DNA of 64,000 nucleotides from Cichorium intybus (taxonomy: Eukaryota; Streptophyta; Magnoliopsida; Asterales; Asteraceae), in assembly GCA_023525715.1 (NCBI GenBank), contig CM042015.1, positions 87,047,750 to 87,111,749 of the forward strand. The letters run 5' to 3'. A model generated the notes under the pieces. That model was not told the DNA's origin, ran no database searches, and saw only the letters and a program-made list of their open reading frames with translations. Within the stretch, counting starts at the first letter, position 1, and each line of letters begins with the position of its first letter. Both the position numbers and the translations under genes were made by a program. Positions 37,162 to 49,468 of this stretch are shown here, piece after piece.

Positions 37162-38292
37162 TAATTTTTTTTGTATTATCACAATAAAACATGAAATACA
37201 TAAATCTATGTCATAAATTCTTATAATTTTGAAAAGAGATGATATTTTTTTATAATATACATTTTAATGTGTCATAAAATTAGTGTGTGTCATAGTTAGT
37301 GTGTCATTAAATATGTCATTAAATGTATTTTTTTAGTAATGAATATATATTATGTAATATTCACATATGAATATAGCTTCATTTATGAATATACCATATT
37401 ATGTGAAGGTATATTTATATGTGAATATTACCTAACATATTCAGTTTTTTTTCCAAATTCATGTCTACCTTTTTTTATATATATAAAAACACAAGTTATA
37501 TGTTATCTTGTAGTATGTCTATAATTTATTAGCTTTATGGTTAGATAACTTTCATGTCACATATGTTTATTTATTTGAAAAAATTAATAGATAGATTATA
37601 ATTAATAATAACAATTATCGACGAGTTTTAAAAATAAAATTAATAATATGCTTGGTATAAAATTTTCAACATGATCTTGGTAACGCTTATTTTCTATAGG
37701 AAAATTTTGACCTCTAACTAATAAAATGTTTAATAAGTTAGTCCATCTCCGATGTGTTAGAATTTTTTTTGTAAGGATTTAATGGATTATCAAATCAGAG
37801 TATTGCAATTTTTATACAGCAGTACAACACTATCAATTAAATTTCCCCATTTCATTAAAATTTACAAAATTTTAATAGATTTCACATCAACTTCATGTTT
37901 TAATCATTTTTTTTATGTATTTAGTATTTTATTATAAAATGCATATTACTTAACCTAAAAATAGCATTAATTAAAAGATGCGATAAATATACAAATTACA
38001 AATTACATTAAATAAAAAAACCAAATTACATTACAAATTACAAATTATAACTTACAAAAAGAAATTAAAAAATATATAAATAACCTTTAAAATATAGATT
38101 GCAAAATTGCAATAAAAATACAAAATGCTAATTAAATTTAAAGTAAAATTTAAAAAAAATTAAAAAATACAAATGAAAAATTACATTACTTAAAAAGCAA
38201 ACCTAAAAACATATTAAAAATACTAAATACATAAAAAATAACTTTAATTAAATAAAAATCCAATGAATGAATGAACCACCATTCAACCCTAA
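37162..38292. other. Very AT-rich intergenic DNA
   Basis: Runs of A and T with many short ACAAATTACA-type repeats (about 37985-38260). No coding or structural feature beyond composition. Confidence 0.5.
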
Positions 38293-39872
38293 GACTATGA
38301 TGAGTGTTTCCCTTGGTTACCACATGAAAAGTGGTGACACGTCAACGACACATCATCTCCCTTGCTTACCACACCACCAAGGAAATACCCACTACTCAAC
38401 ATCATCTAATTATTTTGTTTTTGATTTATTTTTAATAGAACTCCAATTCTTTTTTTTATTTAATTTAAATACAAACATAAGTAAAAATCCTAAAAATTAA
38501 AAATTTATTAAAATAAATAAACATTACAAATTCTAAAAATTAAAATTACAAATCCTAAAAAAAAAAATTACAAATCCTAAAAATTAAAATGACAAATCCT
38601 AAAAATTAAAATTACGATACCTAAAAAATTAAAATTACGGTTCCGGAGGATTATTTTGGTTCTTGCGCGCGTATTTTTCGCGAATTTCTTGTTTGATTTG
38701 GCGGATCATTTCGAGGTCCGCGGGTTCGACGTCGTGTGCGGGCATGGGCAAAATGTTCATGTCGGTTACGAGTTCTTGTTGACGAGTCGCCTCCTCTTTA
38801 ATGCGGAGTTTTGCTTTTTGAACTTGGAGGTGTTTGTCCAACGTCTATTTAAAATAAGCAAACTCGTCTACGTCGGATACGTTTTTACCCGAAGACGAGG
38901 CCGCTCACTTTCCTTTATCTCTCCCTTGTGGCCGTCGAGGCGTATCTTCCGGTTCCGGTTCGTTTTCTTCAAAGTCGTCGTTTAGATCGAACTCGGTACG
39001 TTCGTCGGAATGTTGGGTTTGGTCGTTCGACTCGGACGTTCTCGAGCGTTTGTTGGATCCCGACGATTGTGTAAAAACATCCGGTTTTAGTGCCCATTTT
39101 GGTCCCGTTCTTAAAACTTCCCATGCCTTCATATGTGTAAACGTCCGATTGCCGTATTGGTGGTAATATTGTTGGAGTGCCGTGTTCAAAACATCGAAAT
39201 CGCTCCGGCCACTTTTTGCATTTTGGTAAGGTTATTGAAAATGCCGTTGAAACTCGTACACGACGATCGTAAATCCCGCCACTTGCTAGAAAGACCGTCG
39301 GTGTTTCGGTACGCACCTCTTCCCATTCTCTCGTGAAATTGAACTAAAATCCGATTCCATAAAGTTTTGCCGGTTTGGTTTGTCCCGGTCACAGCGTCTT
39401 GAGAAATCGCGAGCCAAGACGCCGCCAACGCCGCTTCTTTGTCTTCCTTCCAAGTCCGTTGACCCCTTTGAGCCGTGGTCACTTTTTTGCCTCTCCGTTG
39501 CGGTTCCACCTCGGGTTCCAGTTGCGTTTCCGGTACCGATTCCGGTAGTGGCTCAGGGACGCTTGTTGTGTTTCTTGTTGCGAAGATTGGAATTGACATT
39601 GAAATTGTGGATGATACGAGTTAGGTTGGAACGGGAATGGTTGTTGGTACGGAAAGGGTTGTTGAAAAAAGTTTTGTTGGAACGGTTGTTGAAACAAATT
39701 TTGTTGCGGAATGCCGGATCCTTGTTGTAGCAAGTTCATAAATGAACCGGTTGGTGAATCGAGAGACGAGTATTGTCAGGAAGTATTTTGGTTCGGGTTG
39801 TGAGTAGATGAATTTGAGTTTGGATCCATTTTGGTTTGTGTATGTGTGAAAAAAGATGTAAAGTTTTGTGAA

Positions 39873-39904
<32 letters not shown>

Positions 39905-40128
39905 AATGGGTTGAAATTTAAAAAGTTAAAATTTTTTTTTACCAACGTTCAAAACATTCCAACGTTCGAAAACATGGCGTTGCGAGCCGTTGCCTTCACC
40001 ACGCCAAGCCACGCCCACGTAAGCCACGCCCGGGGGGGGGGGGGGGGGTGGGGGGAGGGGGGTGCCACGTCGTGGGTTAGTGCCACCTAGTCCCCACGTA
40101 AGCGGCGTTGTACGCATTCCGTATAGCC
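38293..40128 (-). mobile_element. PIF/Harbinger-like element carrying a SANT/NAM-like ORF
   Basis: TAA flanks both ends (38290-38292 and 40129-40131), the TWA target duplication of PIF/Harbinger. The ends are imperfectly inverted: left GACTATGATGAGTG, right (reversed) GGCTATACGGAATG. The 1836-bp body holds one broken gene on the minus strand and no DDE transposase, so it is non-autonomous. Size and layout match the element at 47641-49468. The terminal repeats are weak, so the exact left border is less certain than the right. Confidence 0.6.
38635..39829 (-). pseudogene. SANT/trihelix protein with NAM-associated-like C-terminus, broken
   Basis: Minus strand, ATG at 39829 (MDPNSNSSTH...), a Gln/Phe/Pro-rich N-terminus, then a SANT/trihelix-like block (WKEDKEAALAASWLAISQDAV...LSSKWRDL, about 39480-39270). 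An FDLNDD acidic segment and a Glu/Lys-rich helical tail (EMIRQIKQEIREKYARK) follow, ending at 38635. Breaks: TGA at codon 18 (39778-39776), a frame change near 39595, another near 39190, and a stop between 38905 and 38841. Proteins of this layout often accompany Harbinger transposons as the DNA-binding partner of the transposase; that role is inferred here. The gene is dead. Confidence 0.7.
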
Positions 40129-42659
40129 TAACCTATTCAACTCATTCCACGATGGTGAGTTTAGTCCATACCACATTCATTAAGCTTACATCGTAGAAGG
40201 GTTGATGGGTTTAGTCAAATGTATAATGAAAATTGGGTAACCATAATGGTTAAAATCAAGGATTAATTTGTTTGAACAAATGAATATTTTTTGTTATATT
40301 GGGAAACTATCGACTACCAAGAAAACTCTAAATATTTTTTTGAATGACGAAATTTTTATTAACTAGGAAAACACAAGAAAAAATAAAGACATTACAATAT
40401 AGAAATAACCGAGAGTTGGATTTCAACTTAATTATAAAAATATATATTTTGTGAACTATAAAAAAAGAAAGAAAGGCCAGAGTTAAGTTTATATGTGCTT
40501 CTACTAACTCTTCAATAGAAAGAATGAGAAACAATCGAGTCGTATAGGACCGTCTTATTTGGTTTGACTAGTCTAAATGAAGTGTTGTTTCTATGATCCA
40601 TAACATCCAAAACATAGAAAGAATCATTGCTTCAAAACTAAATTTTTACGGCATATTGGGAGGTCCAGTAGCATGGCACAAAAGCAATACAATAGTGAAA
40701 AAAGTGGGATATCACACCTTACTTGAAATAGAGAATGTGGAAATCGGTTAGTTAAAAATTCAAATATTTTATTCTTATTATATTTGTGTTTATCAATATA
40801 TATTTGTAACGTTATGTCTCTATAGGTTTTAAAGATGTGATTGTATAGTAACACAGCATCATAATCACCAAAACAATTGTCAGAATGATTGAAAACAATC
40901 AAGGTATGTTTTCTAAACAGATATATTATATTAAGTGGTTTCACTGTTTTATAAGGAAGACTTTGTTTGTGACTTTTTCTACACACTTTTTCCAGCAAAA
41001 CACAATGGATTAGTTGGGGCTTTATGGTTTTGTTTTTGGTATGTTTATGCAAAGATAAAGCTGATAAGGTTTTTGGTATATCTTTGATCCGTTTTTCACC
41101 TTTTTCCATTTTGGTACCTTTGTTAAAGTTGATCATATAAACCCTTACGGATGTTGAGACAAAGGCTTAAACAATTAAACCCATTTTTATGCTGACTATT
41201 TTGAACAACTAAACACTCTCTTAAGTTGATCTTTCTTAATTCATTTTATATATTTTATAACTATTTTAGTTCTTTATATTATTGACTCTGTCTCCATGTT
41301 TTTCATTAGGATTGTAAAATACGTTGTTATTATAACATCCTACTTTTGTCATACTTCAAGTTCACTTAAATCGATTGATCTAGTGGGTATTTTGGAGGGC
41401 AAAATGGTCAAGTCATACTCCAAGTTCACATGGTGCTGTTAATGTTGAGTCAAAGATTAAAGATGAAGAGAAGGTATGAATTCCCGGTGTTTTAATTAAC
41501 ACATGCCTTTTTGGAGAGGGTTCGTTTGTGTTGGATTTTTCGTGTTTAGCTTGATTTGGAGAAGGGTTTTGGAGATATTTAATGCTTTACTCTGTTTCAT
41601 GCTTCACTCTGTTCTCCATCAACGTGTTGTTATGCTAGGTGAAAATAGGACAAAAATACCCCCGGTCAATTCCTTTAGCCGGTACGACCTAAGAGATGAT
41701 ATCACAAGTCAGAAGCGCAAGTTTTCTCCTCCGTCTAAAGGCCGTGCGATGGATTTTGCATTTTTAAGAGAGATTGACGGTTTTACCCTTGGTTATGACT
41801 TGGCGAATCAGGTGCAGTTTTCTCATATTCAGGAGGAGTTCGATGCAGATTCTTGGTCGGATTTACCCCTGTATCTTGTACGTGATTGGTGGCTAGATAG
41901 TTTGTTGGGTTTGGATGTTACTACCCTTGGTGGAAGGTGAAGGCTGCATTTTTTTAGAGCTGCTTAAAGTTCTTTAAAGTAAATTGTTATTTCTCTATAT
42001 TCTTCATGTATTTAGTCAATGTGCAATGCCATTTAGCATAGTTTCCTAGGTTCAGGTCTTAGCTTTTTCTTTCTTGTATTGTATTTGTGCCAGCTGGTTG
42101 TTTTTTTCTTTTTAATGATATTCTTTTAGATATCTATGATGTTTACGTCTTCCTATTTAGTAATTATTTTAATCAACCTGTGTAATGCACACACGAGTAT
42201 CTGATTACTAATTAGTAGCATTATTTGTTAGTATCTTATACTTAGGAAATAATTCAAAGTATATTGCTATTTCTTGCATTAGGTCTTTATACACTTTGAT
42301 TTACGATAACAAACTACATTTTTGCTATTTCTTGCATTAGCTCTTAACTGTTAAAATTTTTTGTCCAAAGGCATAATGTCATTTTTAAAAAAATTAACAG
42401 GTTGTTAAGTTAGACGACAGAAGGACCAAAATTGTTAGAAAACTTCAAAATAAGGATGGAAATTGCAAGAGAAAATTTTTGGGACCAAAATTGCACACAT
42501 TAACTATAGCAAGGACCAAAAATGTACTTTAAACAAACTTTATAATACAAGTCTTTTGTAGTTTAGCATTTTTTTAAAAGCTTATAAAGAATAAATCGAC
42601 TCTAAAACCTAGCAGAACTGATGAACAAGCAAATGCAAAAAGATGTTATGGAATTAAGG
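40129..42659. other. Intergenic with two unassigned ORFs
   Basis: Two ORFs longer than chance in AT-rich DNA occur: 40624-41136 (minus, 170 aa) and 41503-41940 (plus, 145 aa). Neither shows a domain I recognise. 42380-42540 has GGACCAAAATTGC-type phrases of a dispersed repeat. Confidence 0.4.
41503..41940 (+). CDS. Hypothetical ORF, 145 residues
   Basis: ATG to TGA. The first ~50 residues are hydrophobic and aromatic, the rest more polar and acidic (DSWSDLPLYLVRDWWLDSLLG). No domain is recognised and no clear promoter or intron is seen. The second half has protein-like composition, so it might be an exon of an eroded gene or a TE fragment. It could equally be a chance ORF. Confidence 0.2.
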   Translation: MPFWRGFVCVGFFVFSLIWRRVLEIFNALLCFMLHSVLHQRVVMLGENRTKIPPVNSFSRYDLRDDITSQKRKFSPPSKGRAMDFAFLREIDGFTLGYDLANQVQFSHIQEEFDADSWSDLPLYLVRDWWLDSLLGLDVTTLGGR

Positions 42660-43249
42660 TTAACAATGCTAACACGAATATCATTTTTACCATTGAACTT
42701 CACCTAAAAGTTCATTAATTGTAGCGTACTTTGAAAAAATGATTTTTTTGGATTCTTTTAAGATAATATAGAAAAGGTTTAGGTTTTGTACGTTGAAGTT
42801 CATTTATAGGAAAGTTTTCTAGAAAAAAATTATCGTTTTTAACATTGAACTTTGCAAAAAAAAAAAAAAAAAAAAAGAGTTCATTTACTTTGAAAAAATG
42901 TTTTTTGGATTCTTTTTAAATGATTTAGAACAGTTTCATTTTTTGTACATTAATGTTCATTTATACGAAAGTTTTCTAGAAAAAAAAAATCAACGCTTTT
43001 AACATTGAACTTTACAAAAAATCTCATTAATGACATCGTACTTTGAAAAAATGACTTTTTCGGATTCCTTTTACATGATCCAGAAAAGTTTCATTTTTTT
43101 TGACATTGAAGCACATATAAAAAAAAGTTCATTAATCTCACTGAACTTTGTAAAAAAAATTATTAATGGCATTGTACTTTGAAAAAATATTTTTTTATTC
43201 TTTTTAAATGATCAAGAAAAGTTTCATTTATTTGTACATTGAAACTCAT
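42660..43249. repeat. Degenerate ~150-bp tandem array
   Basis: The word ACTTTGAAAAAAT recurs at 42728, 42887, 43040 and 43176 (spacings 159, 153 and 136). Each copy sits in a longer unit with CATTGAACTT, GTTCATTAAT, GGATTCTTTT and GAAAGTTTTCTAGAAAA motifs. Similar sequence resumes at 43781-43850, past the MITE at 43253-43777, so the MITE split the array. Confidence 0.75.
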
Positions 43250-43252
43250 TTA

Positions 43253-43420
43253 GGGTGGACGGAGTGGTGCGATAGATCGAGTGGGTTCACGAATGGGCTC
43301 GGCGGTACCGCCGGTACCGTCGGTACCACTGCCCCGCCTCTTGCGGGCTCGGAAAGATTGGGATGGGAATGATGGCTTGTGGCTTCATGAACCTCCTGAA
43401 CCCACACATATATACACACA

Positions 43421-43470
<50 letters not shown>

Positions 43471-43505
43471 AAAAAACATATATATACATACACACGTATG
43501 TATGA

Positions 43506-43570
<65 letters not shown>

Positions 43571-43777
43571 TTATTATTTTGGGTATTATTTATTTAATTT
43601 AATATTAAGAATCTGATGTGGCATTGTGGGTTCAGTGGGTTCAGTGGGTACTGGTTCCATGGGTGAAAGATTGGTGAAAGATTGGTGAAAGATGGGGAAA
43701 ATGGAAGTGAGAGGAGAGAGAAAAGCTGACGTGGCGCGTGGGTTCAGTGGGATGGGAGGGATCTACTCCCCCCACCC
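43253..43777. mobile_element. Harbinger-type MITE, family GGGTGG, copy 1
   Basis: Ends GGGTGGACGGAGTGG and (reversed) GGGTGGGGGGAGTAG, flanked by TTA at 43250-43252 and 43778-43780. 525 bp, with two (TA)n blocks (about 43423-43467 and 43508-43562) and a GGTACCGNC array near 43303-43327. It shares both ends and the TTCACCAATCTTTCACC-type subterminal region with the copy at 60976-61762, in the opposite orientation. Confidence 0.85.
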
Positions 43778-43780
43778 TTA

Positions 43781-45239
43781 CAGTGTATTTTTCTTGACAA
43801 AAAAGATCGTTTTTAGCATTCATCTTTAAAAAAGTTCATTACTAAAATGTAAATTACAATGTAAATATTTTTGGTTTTATGTATACTTATACATTTGTAA
43901 ATTATTTACTTTTGCTATTTCTTTTTCTCTTTTTCATTTGAAAGTTCATACGTTTCCATATTCTGTGAACATTTGTTTGATTGATGTATTGTTATGTTCT
44001 TTTATTATAACATGTTTTTTACATCTTCATATAAGCCCTCTGTTCTGGTGTTATTGCCAAATTGAAAGCTTGCTGACATGGCCAATTTGAATCAAGTTAT
44101 AATCGTCTCCATTCATCTGTTTCTTCTTTATATTTCAATAGATTTATTGTTGCAAAATACGCAATGTATTATTGGTTCCCTGCATTTTGCCCATAATTCA
44201 ATCTTTTTATGTACATGTTAAAGACTAGATATTTTTCCATCCATAACTCACAATTTCTTGAACAAATAAATTGTTTTATTTACAATGTGTTGTCCTTTTA
44301 AATTAAATCACCAGTTCTTTTGTTGTCATTTAAAACGTTGGATTTTCAAAACATTTATGTTGTCATTTGTAAACAACAACTGCCAATTTGGTACTATTGA
44401 TAAAATTAGTGTTAGTTGTTCCTATAACTTTAGATAATGACGGTAAACTTACCAACCGAACATCCAACGCTTACTACCCCTTATTTAACATTTTTTAATA
44501 ACCCATGTAACACACGAGTAAAATTAGTGATAAAATTAGTATTGTATTTGCTATTTTAAGTTGCCAACCCATGTAGTACTCTATAATATTCAACTATGTA
44601 GAAGGCCACATGTTCCCTTTCTAGCCAAGTTATGCTTCTTTTTCCTGCTCACAACTTTCATCTATGACAATTCCTATTATGCGCTCACTGGTTCCAACTT
44701 GCCAGAGGAACCCGATGTTACCCTCTTTCTAACCCTACTTCACGGCACAGTCGCCATCCATTTTTACCGGTTAGGAGTTTCCAACTAAAAAGCCTATAAA
44801 TAACAAAATTTGTTCAATTTCTAGAATCTGAGAACTTATGAATCTGGATTATACTTTTGGTGTTTAATCTCTTTTGATGATTATAAGAAAATTGGGTTTG
44901 TGTGATCTTCTCTCAAGCGATTTTGGTATATATTGGCCTCCTTCAATCTGTGATGAATGTATGTTTTGCATCTCTCTTGACAACTTCTGGAATCCTAACC
45001 TCGATTATGCCTAGACCCAAATGGCTTGGCCTCCTTTGATTTCTGCATTAGCATGTTTTCTTTTCAAATTTATTAGAATTTATTGGAATTACTAAAATTA
45101 CATGCATGACAATTCGAATTGTTCTTTTTAATATCTAAAATTACGGGAACGAGAATTCAAATTGTTTTTTTTCAACATTTTCCTCATATCTCATAGAATT
45201 TGGTTTTTAAAATGATCAATCTTTATGATCTTCGTTAAA
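43781..45239. other. Array remnant and AT-rich intergenic DNA
   Basis: 43781-43850 continues the tandem array. The rest is AT-rich. A CCATGTAACACACGAG phrase near 44503 and a CCTGTGTAATGCACACACGAG phrase near 42178 resemble the Helitron-like end at 45260. No gene is seen. Confidence 0.4.
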
Positions 45240-45287
45240 TACGTTTTCTTTATGTTATCTCGTGTAATACACAGGTCTCACAACTAG
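45240..45287 (+). mobile_element. Possible Helitron 3' end
   Basis: A small imperfect hairpin, CGTGTAATACACAGG, about 10 bases before CTAG at 45284-45287, followed by T. Plant Helitrons end with a short hairpin and CTRR and insert between A and T. The 5' end (TC...) was not located, so the length is unknown. Confidence 0.45.
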
Positions 45288-46279
45288 TGAATCAATATAA
45301 TTCCCTGTTTTGTCTAGAGTAGTACTCGGTTCAATTTAATTCTCCAAGAAAACTCCAAATTTGAAGCATGGTTGGAGTTGAATAACGTGCTCCAAATTGA
45401 CTCCGAACTTGAAGAAAATGATGGGTCGAATAGCTGGTTACAATTAATGAGTTTTACTTTGAAAATTTGTAATCATGATTAAAACATGTTGAATCAAGTT
45501 GATGAGAATGAAATGTTGTCACATATATAACCATTAAGACAAAAATATAACTTTAAATGTAATGACATTATTTTACAGTTTAAAGATAAGTATGGTTTTG
45601 TTATAAACAAAAAGTTATAATATGCTTACTGATTTATACAAAGATATTTCATCTGATGAGAGCTTAAAATAAAAAAAAAAATAAAAATAAAAAAAAAACA
45701 TAATTTGGTGCATTAAAATCTTTACAAAAGCATTAACAATGCATTTAACTCGTGTTAGATTGATTGGACTTTTACCATGCATGTAGGTTGCGTGGCTCAC
45801 AAACTAACATGTCCTTGGCCTTTGTTGTCAACTAGAACCCATAAAACACGCATATTTCACATGTTGAAAAAACGAGAATTGGTTTTCTGATGTAAAAAAT
45901 TAGAAAGTTAATGAACATTACGAAATTGAAAACTGTAACTTCAAATTATAATATCAATATCGGAGTAAATATTTAAACACCTTCTACATGTTAGATAATG
46001 GTAAATAACAACATACTTGTTGTCCCAGTTAGCCTATAATGCTCTTTTTTATACATTCATAATCGATGTAGCTTCAGCAAGTATCTAACTTAGTTTATTT
46101 AGTAAAAGAAGTTTAATTTCTTAAATCATATTATATACAATTTTAATTTAATACAATAATATTTAACTTAGTGTACAGACCAAACATTTTTGTGGTAGCA
46201 AATTCCAAATGAAAATTTAACCAACATTACTGCAACCTAGTGGTGCGCCCATCAAACTCTTGTCGTTTTCAATAACTAA
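45288..46279. other. Intergenic, AT-rich
   Basis: No ORF, repeat or motif I can support. Ends at the TAA target of the next MITE. Confidence 0.5.
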
Positions 46280-46642
46280 GACTAGTGGGAGTATCCATCA
46301 CATTGCACAAATGTGATGGATGCCACATCAGCGCCACATCAGATTTTACATCTATCACATTCCATCACAACACATACTTTATACCCATTACAGCACATCA
46401 TATTTTCCAAATAAAAATAATTCTATAAAAATAAAAAATCCTAGCTTCTAATTGGTTGAGTGTGAATTAAAAATAAAAGGGAGGGGGGGGGGGGGAACCC
46501 TATTGGCTGTGATGAGCCGTGATCCCTATCACATACCATCACGATCACGCCTATCACGGAGCACCCGGGACAGTGTGCACGCCGTGATGTGGGTAGTGAT
46601 GTGGCCATCACGGTGTGTCAGTCATAGGTATTCCGCATAGTC
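46280..46642. mobile_element. Harbinger/Tourist-type MITE, 363 bp
   Basis: Left end GACTAGTGGGAGTATCC; right end reversed GACTATGCGGAATACC. TAA flanks both sides (46277-46279 and 46643-46645). The interior has many CATCAC/GTGATG words and a G-run (46483-46494), with no ORF. Confidence 0.8.
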
Positions 46643-47640
46643 TAATAACGTGTTTGTTTCAAGTATTTTAATGGAATTCAAAAAAATTAGAAAGAGAAAT
46701 TATGTTCAAAAAGTGTTTGGTTGAAAATTTGATGTAATAGAATTGTAAAAGATTCATTCAAATTTCATATATAATTGAATTTATCATTTATTTGGATAAT
46801 GTCAAATAATTCAATTCTATTGATTATTTTTTATCTCCGATTAAAATAACATATTTAACCTTATAAATAGTAGTTTGGTCATTTTATATACTTTACATTC
46901 CAATTCTTTTGATAAAATTTGCAAACTCAGCAGAATTCAACAAATAATTTCATTCCGTTATTTGTCAATCAAACGCATTAGAGATTCAAAATTCCTTCAA
47001 ATTCTCATTCATCCAAAAGATTTAAATTAATTTCTAAACATTAACTAAACATGCCATAAAGGTTTTGCAAACAATCATGGACTGATGGACCCCATTAGAT
47101 GTTACATTTGCAACAGAGGTTACAGATATTAATTTTAATTTAATTAAACCATTAATAATATACGAATTTTACACTCTTAAGCATACTTAAAATCAAACAA
47201 ACGTGCAAAATTAGTCCGCCAATAATGGTTACATTAAAACTAGCCCTAGATAAAGTGAATCACAAAATTAACACCCTATTTTTACTTCCTATACACATCT
47301 ATTCAAAGTCAAACTTATTTTATTGGTTGAAACTGCATTGTTTTCCGAAAAACGTAATATGATTTGTTAAAAATAGAAAAATTAAGTACAATAATAGATA
47401 TTTTTTAACGGCAAACACATTTTTATAAAAGAAGTTAGCACAAAAGGTACAGAGTCTGAAGAAATATGAATCTCCATAATACAATGTCAGATAAAACACT
47501 AACTACAATATCAATCAATATAATCAAAACAACATATTTTCAATAATAGATACCTATTTTATTTTCAACAATCGTCAACGACTAGGTTTCACATGTTACC
47601 AAGATGCAGTTCTCAATCAAATGAGTAAGCAATCCTTTAA
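46643..47640. other. Intergenic, AT-rich
   Basis: 46650-47000 has ATTCAAATTTC/GAATTTGAA-type words that may form a short MITE, but I could not fix its ends. Nothing coding. Confidence 0.4.
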
Positions 47641-49468
47641 GGCTGCAGGGAGTAATGGCTCGCCAAGAGGTCGCCAACCCTCTTGGCGACTCGCCATCCC
47701 ACTCCGCCCCATTTTGCCACCGGCTCGCCAGCCTCCAATCGCCAAGGGCTTGGCGAGATGCCAAGCCAGGAAAAGGTTTCAAGAAATGTCAAAATACCCC
47801 CCTGAACGGCTAGAATTTAAATTTGGAATCTTTTAAAAATTTTACACTTTTAACCCATATATAAAAAGTAGCCTTTTTTTTTAAATCAGATTTTTAAAAC
47901 CTCTTTCATCCCCTATATATATACAACACACTCTCATTCATTTCACACAAGAATCCCTTCCAAAACTCTCTTAAAATGTCTTCAAAAAAAAAAAGAAATG
48001 TTCAAAATCTTCCAAGAACCAATCTTCCAACACTCCACCTCCAAACCATCCATCAAACCTAGATACAAATGGTTATCATCCAATAATGTTTTCACCACAA
48101 CCCGATGAGCCGTTGTTTTCACCGACTCAAAACCAATTCTTAGCCAACTTTGTGTACAGATTATCCCAAAACCAAAATACTTTTCCCACACAATCTCAAA
48201 AAAATTTCACCACACCTTCTCCACCACAAGTACAATCTCAAGTTTCTGGAACACAATTCTTCTCAACTCAACCACGACGTCTTCTTGTATCGGACTCGGA
48301 AGAATAAGAAGAAGAACAACAAGAAGTTGAAGAAGAAGACGAAGAAGAAGAAGAAGAACCACAACCAAAAAAATCATCAAAAGGTCGTGGAAAATGGAAA
48401 GCCTCAGTGAAACAGAGAGCCAAGGTAGATCATTGGAAAGTTGATGAGGTGATAGCTTTAGCAAAAACTTGGGTAGACATATCGGAGGATGCGGTTCACG
48501 GAAACGACCAAGAAACCCAAGTTTTCCAAAAAAGGATTTGGCAATTATGGTGTCAGCGAATGGGTCGTACATACCGTACCCAGCAGTCACTATACTCGAA
48601 ATGGCGTGGTGTAAGTAAAATTGCCAAGGCATTTGAGGCGATTTTTGCACAATGTAAACGAAATTGGCTAAGTGGTGCCAATATAGATGATGTGATGTTG
48701 GCTGCTCGGCATCAATATATTGACAAAAATGGCACCAAAAATCCTTTCAATGCTCATGCGGAAGCGTTTTGGAGGGTAATACGAGACAACGAAAAACGGA
48801 GGGAACAAACATCCTTTCATCAGTTCGCCGTTGGAATAAATGCAACCAAACGCTTCAAATCCTCCACATCCACACACTCTCAGTCTTCTGATGCAAATGT
48901 TGGCTTCGACATTAATGAGGAGCCGGAGGCTGATGTTCTTCCGATTGGTCGTGATCAAGCCAAGAGGAAGATGAAGGGAGGTAGTTCTGGCACGAATAGT
49001 AGCGCAGAATTACAACAATTGAACGAGCAAGTCGCCACTTTGCAGACTTTACATGAAGAGAAAGTCAAAACCAAGTTGATGGATATTGTGACGAGAAACA
49101 TATCCGATCTACGAGGGTTCAAGTATCAAATTGCACTTCAAGCGAAGAAGGATGCGGCTAGGAAATTGGGTTACACGTTCGACGATGAGTAGATTAGTTG
49201 TTTGTGTTTTATTTTGTGTTTTTGTTTAACTTTTAAATTGTTAGTTGTTTGTGTTTTTTATTTTTAATGAAATGTTTAAATTTTAAGTAAAAAAACGAAT
49301 TTTGTTTGTACAATGACTAAAGTTGTAATTTCTCAAATTAAGTTGGTTGGCAGTTCCTTGGCCATTGGCCACCACTGCCTACAAAATGGCCAACGCCTGC
49401 CAACTATAGTCTGGCCCATAAAAACCCCTTGGCCATCCGTTGGCCATTGACCACCACTCCCTCCAGCC
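47641..49468 (+). mobile_element. PIF/Harbinger-like element carrying a SANT/NAM-like ORF
   Basis: Terminal inverted repeats GGCTGCAGGGAGTAATGG (left) and GGCTGGAGGGAGTGGTGG (right, reversed), 15 of 18 matching. TAA duplications lie at 47638-47640 and 49469-49471. The 1828-bp body has subterminal CGCCAAG/TTGGCGA and TTGGCCA repeats, a TATA-like CTATATATATAC near 47920 and one ORF-derived gene on the plus strand. There is no DDE transposase, so movement would need a partner element. Confidence 0.85.
47976..49192 (+). pseudogene. SANT/trihelix protein with NAM-associated-like C-terminus, nearly intact
   Basis: ATG at 47976 leads into an A11 run after which the frame is off by one base. The correct frame then reads to TAA at 48305-48307 in a Glu-rich tract and onward to TGA-free coding until TAG at 49192. 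Features: a Pro/Gln-rich N-terminus, an acidic Glu run, then a SANT/trihelix-like domain (WKVDEVIALAKTWVDISED...SLYSKWRGV, about 48430-48615). A second helical block (AFWRVIRDNEKRRE), an FDINEEPEAD segment and a coiled-coil C-terminus (LQQLNEQVATLQTLHEEKVK) follow. The 261-residue ORF from 48407 is uninterrupted. Same architecture as 38635-39829 but better preserved. DNA binding beside a Harbinger transposase is a family-based inference. Confidence 0.72.

Noticed and set aside
40624..41136. 170-residue minus-strand ORF
   Set aside because: No domain, no promoter or splice context, composition (Lys, Ile, Leu, His-rich) as expected from AT-rich DNA. Kept only as a note in the intergenic entry.
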